Origin: RXIX01 sp003989075
Lineage (GTDB): Bacteria; Pseudomonadota; Gammaproteobacteria; Competibacterales; Competibacteraceae
Assembly (NCBI GenBank): GCA_029780415.1
Contig: JAKOYN010000044.1
Span: 72,871 to 136,870 of the forward strand
DNA: 64,000 bases
Reading direction: 5' to 3'
Below, piece by piece: positions 52,751-61,713 of the stretch (its first letter is position 1; every line of letters begins with the position of its first letter). Under the pieces are notes generated by a model that worked only from the letters and a program-made list of their open reading frames with translations, was not told where the DNA came from and did no database searches. Made by a program: the position numbers and the translations under genes.

Positions 52751-54520
52751 ATGCGCAGCCATTATTGCGGCCAGGTCACCGATAGCCTGCTCGATCAAGA
52801 CGTCACGCTTTGCGGTTGGGCACATCGCCGCCGCGATCATGGAGGCGTGATTTTCATCGACCTGCGCGACCGCGAGGGCCTGGTGCAGGTAGTCATCGAT
52901 CCTGATGTGCCGGACGCCTTCGCCCACGCCGAGCGCGTGCGCAATGAATATGTGCTGCGGGTGACCGGCCGGGTGCGCCGGCGCCCCGCAGGCACCGAGA
53001 ATGCCAATCTGGCCACCGGCGCGGTGGAAGTGCTGGCCCGCGAGGTCGAGATTCTCAACCGCGCCGAGCCGCTGCCCTTCCAGCTCGACGATGATGACAC
53101 CTCCGAGGAAGTGCGGCTGCGCTATCGCTATCTGGATCTGCGCCGGCCTCTGATGCAGGATCGGCTGCGGCTGCGCACCCGGGTCATCAGCACCCTGCGC
53201 CGCTTTCTGGAGCAGCACGGTTTCATGGACATCGAAACCCCCATGCTGACCAAGGCCACGCCGGAAGGCGCCCGTGACTATCTGGTGCCGAGCCGCACCC
53301 ATCCGGGCAATTTCTTCGCCCTGCCGCAATCGCCGCAGTTGTTCAAACAGTTGCTGATGATGGCCGGCTTCGACCGCTACTATCAGGTGGTGCGCTGCTT
53401 CCGCGATGAGGATCTGCGCGCCGACCGTCAGCCGGAATTCACCCAGCTCGATATCGAGACCTCCTTCCTTGACGAACAGCAGATCACCGACCTGATGGAA
53501 GCGATGATCCGCGCCCTGTTCCGCGAGGCGCTGCAGGTCGAACTGCCCGACCCGTTCCCGCGCATGCCCTATGAAACGGCCATGCAGCGCTACGGTTCCG
53601 ACAAGCCGGACCTGCGCATCCCGCTGGAGCTGACCGAGCTGTCCGACCTGATGGCCAGCGTCGATTTCAAGGTGTTCGCAGCGGCGGCCCAGGATCCGCG
53701 TGGCCGGGTAGCGGCGCTGCGCGTGCCCGGCGGTGGCTCGCTCAGCCGGCGCGAGATCGATATCTACACCGAGTTTGTCGGCCGTTATGGCGCTAAGGGT
53801 TTGGCCTATATCAAGGTCAACGATGTCACCGCCGGCCGCGACGGCCTGCAGGCGCCGATCGTCAAGTTCCTGCCCGACGAGGTACTGGCCAAGATTCTCA
53901 GCCGCACCGGCGCCGAGAATGGCGACCTGATTTTCTTCGGCGCCGATTCGGCCAAGGTGGTTAACGATGCCCTCGGCGCGCTGCGCATCAAGGTCGGCCA
54001 TGATCTGGGTCTGGTCAGTGGCGAATGGGCGCCGCTGTGGGTGGTCAACTTCCCGATGTTCGAATGGGATGAGCAGGAACAGCGCTGGAATGCCCTGCAC
54101 CACCCCTTCACCGCACCGCGCAACGATGACCCGGCTGAGATGCGCGCCAACCCGGAGCGCTGCCTGTCGCGCGCCTACGATATGGTGCTGAACGGGACCG
54201 AAATCGGCGGTGGCTCAGTGCGTATTCACCGTCAGGAGATGCAGAGCGCGGTGTTTGAGCTGCTCGGCATCAGCGCCGAGGACGCGCGCGCCAAGTTCGG
54301 TTTCCTGCTCGACGCGCTCAAGTTTGGCTGCCCGCCGCACGGTGGCCTGGCCTTTGGCCTCGACCGGCTGGTCATGCTGATGGCTGGCGCCAAGTCGATT
54401 CGTGAAGTGATGGCCTTCCCCAAGACCCAGACCGCCGCCTGTCCGCTGACCCAGGCACCGGCGCCGGTCACGGATGCGCAGTTGCGTGATCTCAATATCC
54501 GTCTTCGCCGCACGCCCTGA
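52751..54520 (+). CDS. aspS: Aspartate-tRNA ligase
   Basis: A 589-residue class IIb aminoacyl-tRNA synthetase. The N-terminal anticodon-binding OB domain begins MRSHYCGQVTDSLLDQDVTLCGWAHRRRDHGG, then motif 1 (RYRYLDLRRP), motif 2 (VVRCFRDEDLRADRQPEFTQLD), the bacterial GAD insert and motif 3 (GLAFGLDRLVMLMAG). Length matches the bacterial type (590). The frame extends to 52625 but the ATG at 52751 begins the conserved part. It may attach Asp to tRNA-Asn also if gatCAB is present; that cannot be judged here. Confidence 0.97.
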   Translation: MRSHYCGQVTDSLLDQDVTLCGWAHRRRDHGGVIFIDLRDREGLVQVVIDPDVPDAFAHAERVRNEYVLRVTGRVRRRPAGTENANLATGAVEVLAREVEILNRAEPLPFQLDDDDTSEEVRLRYRYLDLRRPLMQDRLRLRTRVISTLRRFLEQHGFMDIETPMLTKATPEGARDYLVPSRTHPGNFFALPQSPQLFKQLLMMAGFDRYYQVVRCFRDEDLRADRQPEFTQLDIETSFLDEQQITDLMEAMIRALFREALQVELPDPFPRMPYETAMQRYGSDKPDLRIPLELTELSDLMASVDFKVFAAAAQDPRGRVAALRVPGGGSLSRREIDIYTEFVGRYGAKGLAYIKVNDVTAGRDGLQAPIVKFLPDEVLAKILSRTGAENGDLIFFGADSAKVVNDALGALRIKVGHDLGLVSGEWAPLWVVNFPMFEWDEQEQRWNALHHPFTAPRNDDPAEMRANPERCLSRAYDMVLNGTEIGGGSVRIHRQEMQSAVFELLGISAEDARAKFGFLLDALKFGCPPHGGLAFGLDRLVMLMAGAKSIREVMAFPKTQTAACPLTQAPAPVTDAQLRDLNIRLRRTP

Positions 54521-54538
54521 AACCTGAGACCTGAGACA

Positions 54539-54557
54539 GGGCCGGCACTGCCGGCCC
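54539..54557. other. GC-rich hairpin after aspS
   Basis: GGGCCGGC pairs with GCCGGCCC around a three-base loop (ACT), 18 bases after the aspS stop. There is no T-run after it, so it may be a processing or weak stop structure rather than a strong intrinsic terminator. Confidence 0.5.
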
Positions 54558-54603
54558 CCATCCTCTGCCGCACCAACAGGGCACGCCCGCGTTGAACACG
54601 AAG

Positions 54604-57162
54604 ATGAAAACGGTATCGGCGCGTCTCCTTGGTCCGGCCATCGGCCTGAGCCTGTTCCTGGCCGCGCTGTGGGTGCTGCATCAGGCGCTGGACGAATATC
54701 GCTATGCGGACGTGGTGACCGCGCTGCGGAACCTGTCGCCGGGGCAACTGCTGGCCGCCCTGCTGGGCACGGCGCTGAGCTATCTGGTCACGACCGGCTA
54801 TGACTGGCTGGCGCTGCGCTATATCCGCCGACCACTGCCCTGGCGCCAGTTTGGTTTTGCCGCACTGGTTAGTTATGCCTTCAGCAACTCGGTGGGTCTG
54901 TCGATGCTGACCGCCAGTTCGCTGCGCTACCGACTGTATGTGAGCTGGGGATTGAGCGCGGTGGATGTGGCGCGGATCATCCTGTTCACTACGCTGACCC
55001 TGTGGCTGGGCATTCTGGCGGTGGGCGGCGCGGTGCTGGTGCTGGATCCTCTGGACATGGGCGCCATTCCCGGCCTGGATCTGGGCGCCCGCCCGCTGGG
55101 GCTATTGCTGCTGGCGCTGCCGCTGGCCTATCTGCTGCTGGGCCTGCTGCGCCGGCAGCCGCTGCGGATCGGGCCGTGGGAACTGCCGATGGTGCGGCCG
55201 CGCCTGGCGCTGCCGCAACTGGCGGTAGGCGCGCTGGACTGGATCATGGCGGCGGTGGTGCTGCACACCCTGATGCCGGCGGATGTGCTCAGCCTGGGCC
55301 AGGTGATTGGCGTGTTCATGGTGGCGCAGATCGCCGGCCTGATCAGTCAGGTGCCTGGGGGGCTGGGGGTCTTCGAATCGCTGGTGCTGGTGCTGCTCAA
55401 GGGACGCATGCCGGCCGCTGATCTGTTCGGCGCACTGCTGGCCTACCGGCTGCTCTACTACCTGTTGCCGCTGGCGCTGGCGGCGCTGGCACTGGGTCTT
55501 TACGAACTGCGCCATCAGAAGGAACGGGTGCTGTGGCTGCCGCGCGTGATCGGGCCGTGGGTGCCGGTGCTGCTGCCGCAACTGTTTGCGCTGCTGGCGC
55601 TGATCAGCGGCGCGGTGCTGCTGTTCTCGGCCGCGACGCCGGCGGTGGAAGCGCGGCTGGCCTGGATGGAAGAGCTAATCCCGCTCTCGGTGCTGGAAAT
55701 TTCGCATTTCATCAGCAGCCTGATGGGCATGGGCCTGCTGCTGCTGGCGCGGAGTCTGCAGCGCCGCCTGGATGCCGCCTGGATGCTGGCCGTGGGGTTT
55801 CTGAGTGCCGGCACCGCCGCCTCGCTGCTCAAGGGTGGCGACTACGAGGAAGCGATCATTCTCGCCGTGCTGCTGGCCGGGCTGCTGCCGTCGCGGGCAC
55901 AGTTCTACCGCCACGCCTCGCTGTTTGGCGAGCGCTTCACGCCGGGCTGGATCATCGCCATTATCGTGGTGCTGGCCTGCTCGATCTGGCTGGGCTTCTT
56001 CTCCTATCAGCATGTCGAATACTCGAACGCGCTGTGGTGGGAATTCAGCTTTGGCGGCGAAGGCGAGGCACCGCGTTTCCTGCGCGCCATGGTGGGTGCC
56101 CTGGCGGTGGTGCTGTTTTTCAGCATTGCCAAGCTGTTGCGCCCGGCGCCATTCGAGCCGGTGGCGCCGAGTGCTGCCGAACGCGCCACGATCCAGGCAC
56201 TGGCCATGGCCTATTCCTGCACCTACGCGCATCTGGCGCGGCTGGGCGACAAGGCGCTGCTGTTCAACGAGCGCCGCGATGCCTTCCTGATGTACGGCGT
56301 TGAGGGGCGCAGCTGGGTGGCGATGGGCGATCCGGTGGCCACCGATGAAACCGAGCGCCGCGAACTGGCCTGGCGATTTCGCGAACTGTGCGAGCGTCAC
56401 GGCGGCTGGCCGGTGTTCTATCAGGTGCATCCGGAACATCTGGGCCTGTATGTGGAACTGGGCCTGACCCTGCTCAAGTTCGGTGAGGAGGCACGGGTAC
56501 GACTGGCCGATTTCTCGCTGGAGGGTAAGGCGCGCAAGACCCTGCGCAATACGGTCAATCGCCTGGAGCGCGACGGCTACCGCTTCGAGATCCTCGATGG
56601 CCCGGCAATAGCGGCGCTGCTACCGCAACTGCGGCAGGTGTCCGATGCCTGGCTGAGCCACAAGAACACCCGTGAAAAGGGCTTTTCCCTGGGTTTTTTC
56701 GATGAGGATTACCTGCAGAGTGGCCCGCTGGCGATCGTTCGTCAGGGTACGACGATCGTTGCCTTCGCCAATCTCTGGCAGGGCGGCGACGTCGAACTGT
56801 CGGTGGATCTGATGCGCTTCACGCCCGAAAGTCCGGCCGGGCTGATGGACTATCTGTTCATCCAGTTGATGCTCTGGGGTCGCGCCCAGGGTTATATCGG
56901 GTTCAACCTGGGCATGGCACCGCTGGCCGGCCTGCAGAACCGCAGTTTTGCGCCGCTGTGGAACCGGTTTGGCGCGCTGGTGTTCGGGCGCGGTGAGGCG
57001 TTTTACAATTTCCGCGGCCTGCATCAATACAAGGATAAGTTTTCACCCGAGTGGGAAGCGCGCTATCTGGCCCTGCCCAACGGCATTATGGTCCTACCGC
57101 GAGTACTGGCGGATCTGACCGCGCTGATCGCCGGTGGATTCAAGGGTGCCATTGGAAAATAA
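54604..57162 (+). CDS. mprF: Lysylphosphatidylglycerol flippase/synthetase MprF
   Basis: A protein of about 852 residues. The N-terminal 510 residues hold about a dozen membrane helices (the flippase region), and the C-terminal 300 residues are a cytosolic DUF2156 synthetase domain with MYGVEGRSWVAMGDPV, KARKTLRNTVNRLERDGYRFE, GFDEDYL-like FFDEDYLQSGPLAIV and ALVFGRGEAFYNFRGLHQYKDKFSPEW. It transfers lysine from Lys-tRNA to phosphatidylglycerol and flips the product, lowering the surface charge. It is followed by the VirJ/AcvB gene, which in Agrobacterium hydrolyses the same lipid. ATG 54604 is used; a TTG 12 bases upstream is also open. Confidence 0.93.
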   Translation: MKTVSARLLGPAIGLSLFLAALWVLHQALDEYRYADVVTALRNLSPGQLLAALLGTALSYLVTTGYDWLALRYIRRPLPWRQFGFAALVSYAFSNSVGLSMLTASSLRYRLYVSWGLSAVDVARIILFTTLTLWLGILAVGGAVLVLDPLDMGAIPGLDLGARPLGLLLLALPLAYLLLGLLRRQPLRIGPWELPMVRPRLALPQLAVGALDWIMAAVVLHTLMPADVLSLGQVIGVFMVAQIAGLISQVPGGLGVFESLVLVLLKGRMPAADLFGALLAYRLLYYLLPLALAALALGLYELRHQKERVLWLPRVIGPWVPVLLPQLFALLALISGAVLLFSAATPAVEARLAWMEELIPLSVLEISHFISSLMGMGLLLLARSLQRRLDAAWMLAVGFLSAGTAASLLKGGDYEEAIILAVLLAGLLPSRAQFYRHASLFGERFTPGWIIAIIVVLACSIWLGFFSYQHVEYSNALWWEFSFGGEGEAPRFLRAMVGALAVVLFFSIAKLLRPAPFEPVAPSAAERATIQALAMAYSCTYAHLARLGDKALLFNERRDAFLMYGVEGRSWVAMGDPVATDETERRELAWRFRELCERHGGWPVFYQVHPEHLGLYVELGLTLLKFGEEARVRLADFSLEGKARKTLRNTVNRLERDGYRFEILDGPAIAALLPQLRQVSDAWLSHKNTREKGFSLGFFDEDYLQSGPLAIVRQGTTIVAFANLWQGGDVELSVDLMRFTPESPAGLMDYLFIQLMLWGRAQGYIGFNLGMAPLAGLQNRSFAPLWNRFGALVFGRGEAFYNFRGLHQYKDKFSPEWEARYLALPNGIMVLPRVLADLTALIAGGFKGAIGK

Positions 57163-57196
57163 ACAATGCAATACAAAAGGTTAATAAAATATTCTC

Positions 57197-58717
57197 ATGC
57201 GCATGCGTTTTCTCCTCTCCTGTCTGGCCGCGACCCTGCTGGCTACTGCCGCCGCCGCTGATCCGATCGCGGAAACCCTGGACACGCCCGACTTTGGCAC
57301 GCTGCGCATCCAGCGTCCCAGCGGGGAACCCAAGGGTGTGGTGCTGGCCCTGTCCGGCAACGACGGCTGGAACGCTGCGCTGACCGGTGTGGCGCGGGAG
57401 ATTGCTGATAACGACTATGTGGTAGCCGGCATCGACCTGAACAGCTATCTCGACCTGCTCAACCGCGCCGACGCGCCCTGTATTGACCTGTCGACCGCCT
57501 TCGAGCAGCTCAACCGGCTCATGGAACAGCGCTATCCGCCGGCGGTCCATCTGGCGCCGGTTGTGTTTGGGGTTGGCGCCGGTGCGGCGCTGGGCTATGC
57601 AGCGCTGGCCCAGGCTCCGGCGGAACGCTTTCATGCCGGGGTTGCGGTGGATTTCTGCCCGGAACTGGCGCTGCGCAAGCCGCTGTGTGCCGGTGTCGCG
57701 GCGCTGGAAACCAGTCCGTTGCCTAACAATCACGGTGTGCTGCTCAAAGCGGTGAGCCGTCTGCCGACCACCTGGTTTGTATTCCAGAACCGGCCAGCCT
57801 GCGATGCCGGTGCGGCGACACAGTTCGTGCGTGGCACCGGTCTGGCACGGCTGAGCGAAATGCCCGGTGCCAACGGTCTGACCGACCTGCAACCGCAGCT
57901 TGCGGCGCTGTTTCAGTGGCTGGACCCGAGCATCGTCAAGCAGGTGCAGCCCGATGCCAGCATCAGCGGCGTCCCGCTGACCGAGGTGCCGGTGAGCGCT
58001 GGTCCCGAACGCCGGCAACTGGCGGTGATGTTCTCCGGCGATGGTGGCTGGGCGCTGCTTGATCGTGCCGTGACCGCTGAGCTGGCCAAGTATGGTCTGC
58101 CGACGATTGGCTGGGATTCGCTGAGCTATTTCTGGAAAGCCCGCCAGCCGGATGAGGTGGCTCTGGACCTGGAACGGGTGCTGCGCCATTACCTGGGGCA
58201 GTGGAAAAAGGACCGGGTGGTGATCATCGGCTTTTCATTCGGCGCGGATGTGCTGCCCGCAGTCCTGAACCGCCTGCCGCCGGATTTGCAGCAGCGGATT
58301 GATCTGCTTGCGCTGCTGAGTCTTTCCGATTACGCCGCCTTCGAGTTCCATATCGACAACTGGATCAGCGATGATCCCGCGGCCGGTGATCAGCCGGTGC
58401 GCCCGGAGTTGGAAAAGCTGTCCGCGCTTAAGCGCTTGTGTGTCTACGGTGCCGATGAGGACGAAACGCCCTGCCCGAAGCTCGCCGAATTGGGCGTCAT
58501 CCCGGTGAAAATGCCCGGTGACCATCATTTCGATGAGGACTATCAGGGCGTGGCGCACCGCATCCTGGCGCAGATGCCGCCTCCATCACCGGTTCCGGCA
58601 CCGGCACCCGCTCCGGCTGCTGCTCCGGCACCGGCACCCGCTCCGGCTGCTGCTCCGGCACCGGCACCCGCTCCGGCTGTTGCTGCTCCGGCAGCAGTGC
58701 CCACCGTCAAAAACTGA
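57197..58717 (+). CDS. virJ: VirJ/AcvB family periplasmic lysyl-phosphatidylglycerol hydrolase
   Basis: A 506-residue exported protein: a signal peptide (FLLSCLAATLLATAAAADP), a first alpha/beta domain and a second catalytic-type domain. The lipase-like motifs are MFSGDGGWALLDRAV, GFSFGADVLPAVLNR (GxSxG) and MPGDHHFDEDY, with Ser, Asp and His of a likely triad. The family includes AcvB, known to hydrolyse lysyl-phosphatidylglycerol, so it should balance MprF. The C-terminus is an Ala-Pro repeat (residues about 465-500) produced by 30-bp tandem DNA copies. It lies 34 bases after mprF. Confidence 0.9.
   Translation: MRMRFLLSCLAATLLATAAAADPIAETLDTPDFGTLRIQRPSGEPKGVVLALSGNDGWNAALTGVAREIADNDYVVAGIDLNSYLDLLNRADAPCIDLSTAFEQLNRLMEQRYPPAVHLAPVVFGVGAGAALGYAALAQAPAERFHAGVAVDFCPELALRKPLCAGVAALETSPLPNNHGVLLKAVSRLPTTWFVFQNRPACDAGAATQFVRGTGLARLSEMPGANGLTDLQPQLAALFQWLDPSIVKQVQPDASISGVPLTEVPVSAGPERRQLAVMFSGDGGWALLDRAVTAELAKYGLPTIGWDSLSYFWKARQPDEVALDLERVLRHYLGQWKKDRVVIIGFSFGADVLPAVLNRLPPDLQQRIDLLALLSLSDYAAFEFHIDNWISDDPAAGDQPVRPELEKLSALKRLCVYGADEDETPCPKLAELGVIPVKMPGDHHFDEDYQGVAHRILAQMPPPSPVPAPAPAPAAAPAPAPAPAAAPAPAPAPAVAAPAAVPTVKN
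58591..58680 (+). repeat. Three tandem 30-bp repeats inside virJ
   Basis: Units 58591-58620, 58621-58650 and 58651-58680 are almost identical and begin TGCTCCGGCACCGGCACCCG (first copy has a variant start). They code for the repeated APAPAPAPAA segment. Copy number could vary by slippage, changing the length of the flexible tail. Confidence 0.9.
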
Positions 58718-58718
58718 C

Positions 58719-59528
58719 ATGGCCATCTACGCGATCGGGGATATTCAGGGCTGCTACGCGCCGCTGCGGCGACTGCTGGACCGGCTGCGCTTCGATCCGG
58801 CCACCGATACCCTGTGGCTGGTTGGTGATCTGGTGAACCGGGGCCCGCATTCATTGGAGGTGCTGCGCCTGGTGCGTGATCTGGGATCACGGGTGGTCGC
58901 GGTGCTCGGCAATCACGATCTGACCCTGCTGGCGGTGGCTGCTGGACAGGTCAAGCCCAAGCGCAAGGACACGTTTCACAGCATTCTCGACGCTCCAGAC
59001 AGCGCTGAGCTGCTGGGGCTGCTGCGCCAGTGTCCGTTGCTGCACCACGATGCTGGACTGGGTTTCACGATGGTACATGCGGGTCTGCCACCCGCGTGGG
59101 ATCTGACTCTGGCGCAGCGCTGCGCCGCAGAGGTGGAAGTCGTGCTGCGCGGCCCGGGCAGTCGTGACTTTTTCGGCCAGATGTTTGGTGGTGAGCCGCG
59201 CCGCTGGGATGAGTCGCTGAGTGGTTACGAGCGGTTGCGCTTTACCGTCAATGCCCTGACCCGGATGCGCTTTTGCACAGCCGATGGCACGCTGTCCTTC
59301 GCCGAGAAGGGGCCACCCGGCACTCAGCCGGTGGGGCTGTTGCCCTGGTTCGAAGTGCCGGGCCGGCGCAATGCCGATCTCAATATCGTGTTTGGCCATT
59401 GGGCGGCGCTGGGCTATTACCGCGCGCCGGGTATTCATGCTCTCGACAGCGGTTGTGTCTGGGGTAATCGGCTGACCGCGATTCGCCTTGATGATCCTGA
59501 CACGCCGATGATGAGTGTGCCAGCATGA
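58719..59528 (+). CDS. apaH: Symmetrical bis(5'-nucleosyl)-tetraphosphatase ApaH
   Basis: A 269-residue metallophosphatase that splits Ap4A to ADP. The motifs GDIQGCYAPLRRLL, GDLVNRGPHSLEVLR, LGNHDLTLLAV and FGHWAALGYY, giving the metal ligands, are all present. The ATG is one base after the virJ stop, so it is probably coupled to it. It overlaps folA by four bases, the common apaH-folA pair. Confidence 0.96.
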   Translation: MAIYAIGDIQGCYAPLRRLLDRLRFDPATDTLWLVGDLVNRGPHSLEVLRLVRDLGSRVVAVLGNHDLTLLAVAAGQVKPKRKDTFHSILDAPDSAELLGLLRQCPLLHHDAGLGFTMVHAGLPPAWDLTLAQRCAAEVEVVLRGPGSRDFFGQMFGGEPRRWDESLSGYERLRFTVNALTRMRFCTADGTLSFAEKGPPGTQPVGLLPWFEVPGRRNADLNIVFGHWAALGYYRAPGIHALDSGCVWGNRLTAIRLDDPDTPMMSVPA

Positions 59529-60019
59529 CCCCAACCCTGACCCTGATCGCTGCGCTGGCGCGCAACCGGGTGATTGGCCGCGATAATCGCCTGCCCTGGC
59601 ATCTACCGGCGGATCTGCGCTTTTTCAAGCAGAGCACGCTAGGCAAGCCGCTGCTGATGGGCCGGCGCACCTGGGAATCGATTGGCCGGCCCTTACCGGG
59701 TCGGCGGATGATTGTGCTCAGCCGGGACCGTGACTATCGCGCGCCGGGCTGCGTGGTCGTGCACAGTCTGGATGCGGCGCTGGATGTCGCGGGCGCGGTG
59801 CCTGAGCTGATGGTGATTGGCGGGGCTGAGCTGTACCGGCAGACGCTGCCGAGGGCGCAACGGCTTTGCCTGACCCGGGTGGAGGCTGAGGTGCCCGGGG
59901 ATACCTGGTTCCCGGATTGGGACGCGGGCGAGTGGCAACTGGTCGCGGACGAAGCATATCCGGCAGACGCCGCGCACGCCTGGCCGTATCGTTTTCAGCA
60001 CTGGGTGCGCACTCGGTGA
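59525..60019 (+). CDS. folA: Dihydrofolate reductase
   Basis: A 164-residue DHFR reducing dihydrofolate with NADPH. Residues seen: AALARNRVIGRDNRLPWHLPADLRFFK, with the catalytic acidic residue in the LPADL segment, LLMGRRTWESIGRPLPGR, VIGGAELYRQTLP and the final FQHWVR. The ATG overlaps the apaH stop. A stem-rich stretch follows it. Confidence 0.96.
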   Translation: MTPTLTLIAALARNRVIGRDNRLPWHLPADLRFFKQSTLGKPLLMGRRTWESIGRPLPGRRMIVLSRDRDYRAPGCVVVHSLDAALDVAGAVPELMVIGGAELYRQTLPRAQRLCLTRVEAEVPGDTWFPDWDAGEWQLVADEAYPADAAHAWPYRFQHWVRTR

Positions 60020-60024
60020 CCGGC

Positions 60025-60055
60025 GCCCCTTGCCCCTGCGGAGAGGGGTCGGGGC
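60025..60055. other. Nested GC-rich hairpin after folA
   Basis: GCCCC/GGGGC and CCCCT/AGGGG pair in nested form just after the folA stop. No T-run follows. It could act as a weak terminator or be a dispersed repeat. Confidence 0.5.
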
Positions 60056-60107
60056 TGAAGACCGCATTCAGACATTCGCGCTGCATGCCTGTCTCATGGC
60101 AGCCTGC

Positions 60108-60290
60108 TTATCTCGTAGGCTCCCATGATTCTGCCGCCAACGGTAGTTCATTGAGTTCAGCCCGAGCCTCCCGCCAGCTCGGGTAATGCTTGTCCAGCAG
60201 ATCAATGAAGCGTGGGCTATGGCTTGGTTCGATCAGGTGCAGCATCTCATGCACCACGACGTATTCCAGCAAGTCCATGAAGTCCGTCAT
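60108..60290 (-). pseudogene. C-terminal fragment of a YgjP-type M48 metallopeptidase
   Basis: The minus-strand frame ends LLEYVVVHEMLHLIEPSHSPRFIDLLDKHYPSWREARAELNEL... EPTR, with the zinc site VVHEMLHL. This is the last 60 residues of YgjP-type (COG1451) proteins, which are about 230-240 residues in full. The frame upstream (60291-60420) is not conserved and lies in the IscB element's end. So the N-terminal three quarters of the gene are gone, and none is found beyond the iscB gene. The element or a deletion removed them. Confidence 0.85.
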
Positions 60291-60335
60291 GGATGACGGG
60301 CGACCCCCGCCGGCTTGAGCGGATGCGCAGTGACT

Positions 60336-60366
60336 CGATTCGCCAGCCAAAAGGCGATGCGAATCG
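60336..60366 (-). other. IS-end-like hairpin downstream of iscB
   Basis: CGATTCGC (60336-60343) pairs with GCGAATCG (60359-60366), with an inner stem GCC/GGC around AAAA. It is 55-85 bases after the iscB stop and just before the truncated YgjP fragment. IS200/IS605-type elements carry subterminal hairpins of this kind at their right ends; on the minus strand TCAAG occurs about 15 bases further on, but the cleavage site is not proven. Confidence 0.5.
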
Positions 60367-60420
60367 GCGCGAAGCAGAGCGCCCGGCGGGAATGGAGTGC
60401 CGTCGCCGCCGTCCTTCTGT

Positions 60421-61713
60421 TTAACGTGTTGCATAGGAAAACCCGTCGTTGCGCTGAATGAGTTGGAAGTTTTTCCATGATGCGCCAATCGTCCCCACTG
60501 AAGTCTTTATGTCCAGCGTCCCAGTGGTGCGAATACCGGACAAGCGAGCGACATAGGCGCCCGCATATTTGCCTTTTTGCATCGTGAGTTTCACGATATC
60601 TCCGGTTGAAAACCCATGAACGCGCTTTATCCTGCCGGCCTTGCCACGTGGAAACCCAAACCTGTCGGTGCGGACTACCTGGTGAGTGCCGCGCCCATTG
60701 GCGGTGATCATTAGCGGCTTCATGTTTTCGCGAATGGAAACCCGCTCTCCTGATTCGCCTACGCAAGCCGCATCAATCCAGTGGTCCTTTGCATGGTTCT
60801 GGCGGGTGCGATTGAACTTGGTGCGGCCACCTGTTCCACAATTGACTGCCCAGCGCTGCTTAAAGCGATTGGCCAATGCCCAGCGTGATGCGTTGACAGC
60901 AGCGGCGTCTTTCAGCGGCGCTTTGGCCTGACTCTTAATGCGCTTCAAAAGCGCCGGGTCATGGCTCAGGAATTCTTCAATCGGCTGCGCGCCCTTTTTC
61001 TGATTGCAAGGCTGGCACGCCAGCGTCAAATTGGACACCCGGTTACTGCCGCCTTTGGCGCGCGGCACAATATGCTCAACCTGCAACGGCACGCCTTTCT
61101 TGCCGCAATAGGCGCAGGTGCGGTTCCATTTCTCAAGCAGGTATTCCCGAACCTCGTACCCGGCCAATTCGCCCTGCTGATACTCAACGCCGCTGATTTC
61201 TGAATTGACCATCGCCTGAGTATCGAACTTGACGATTTCAACGCTGGCTTCAGTGATTGGGCAGCGAGTCGCCAAGCGGTAAACCATCGATTCAGTATTG
61301 CCAACGCGGCTTTCTACCGACGGCGGCAACCATCCAGCTTTGCGGGTGCGATTCAGAAAGCGCTTGGCGCGATAGCGTGTCTTGCGCCCACGCCGGCTAC
61401 GACGCAGCGCACGGCGCGACTCAAGATTGTTCTTCATGGCTTGGCCGCGATGACTCAGGTTCGCGCCCCACAGAACCACAGCGCCCTGCTGTTCAAAGTG
61501 CCCCACAAGCGCAATACCCGTTGTTTTGCTGCCTGGGTCCACCTTGACTTCGAGCGGCTGGGTTTCGCCGTCTTCACGGTCAAGCAAAATGATCGTGAAT
61601 GGGTGCAGGCGATAGACCGCCGCACGGCCCGCAGTCAATAGCTTCCGCGCCCGTGCTGGACGGCAGGGCATCAACGGCTTTTTGGTACTGCTGATAACAA
61701 AAACGGAGTTCAT
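60421..61713 (-). CDS. iscB: IscB RNA-guided nuclease
   Basis: A 430-residue IscB, the ancestor-type relative of Cas9 that uses an omega RNA to cut DNA. Domains in order: PLMP domain (about 1-50, motif KPLMPCRPARARKLL), RuvC-I (VDPGSKTTGIAL, Asp about 59), bridge helix with RRALRRSRRGRKTRYRAKRF (about 92-115), RuvC-II (SVEIVKFD, Glu about 160), HNH (about 195-260; CAYCGKKG, VEHIVPRAKGGSNRVSNL, CQPCNQKKG, catalytic His and two zinc Cys pairs), RuvC-III (KDHWIDAAC, Asp about 313) and a C-terminal TAM-interaction domain (about 330-430). All catalytic residues appear intact. The start ATG touches a hairpin ending the RNA region. No Cas1/Cas2, CRISPR or transposase is near. Confidence 0.95.
   Translation of the reverse strand: MNSVFVISSTKKPLMPCRPARARKLLTAGRAAVYRLHPFTIILLDREDGETQPLEVKVDPGSKTTGIALVGHFEQQGAVVLWGANLSHRGQAMKNNLESRRALRRSRRGRKTRYRAKRFLNRTRKAGWLPPSVESRVGNTESMVYRLATRCPITEASVEIVKFDTQAMVNSEISGVEYQQGELAGYEVREYLLEKWNRTCAYCGKKGVPLQVEHIVPRAKGGSNRVSNLTLACQPCNQKKGAQPIEEFLSHDPALLKRIKSQAKAPLKDAAAVNASRWALANRFKQRWAVNCGTGGRTKFNRTRQNHAKDHWIDAACVGESGERVSIRENMKPLMITANGRGTHQVVRTDRFGFPRGKAGRIKRVHGFSTGDIVKLTMQKGKYAGAYVARLSGIRTTGTLDIKTSVGTIGASWKNFQLIQRNDGFSYATR

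Noticed and set aside
58591..58680. 30-bp direct repeats as a possible CRISPR array
   Set aside because: The copies are adjacent without spacers and lie inside a coding frame (Ala-Pro tail of VirJ).
60287..60766. A minus-strand frame overlapping the iscB 3' end
   Set aside because: It lies in another frame of iscB and its end region and has no family match.
60421..61713. Cas9 or a group I intron homing endonuclease
   Set aside because: Length, PLMP motif, lack of a REC lobe and the upstream omega-type RNA fit IscB; no CRISPR repeats or intron structure were seen.
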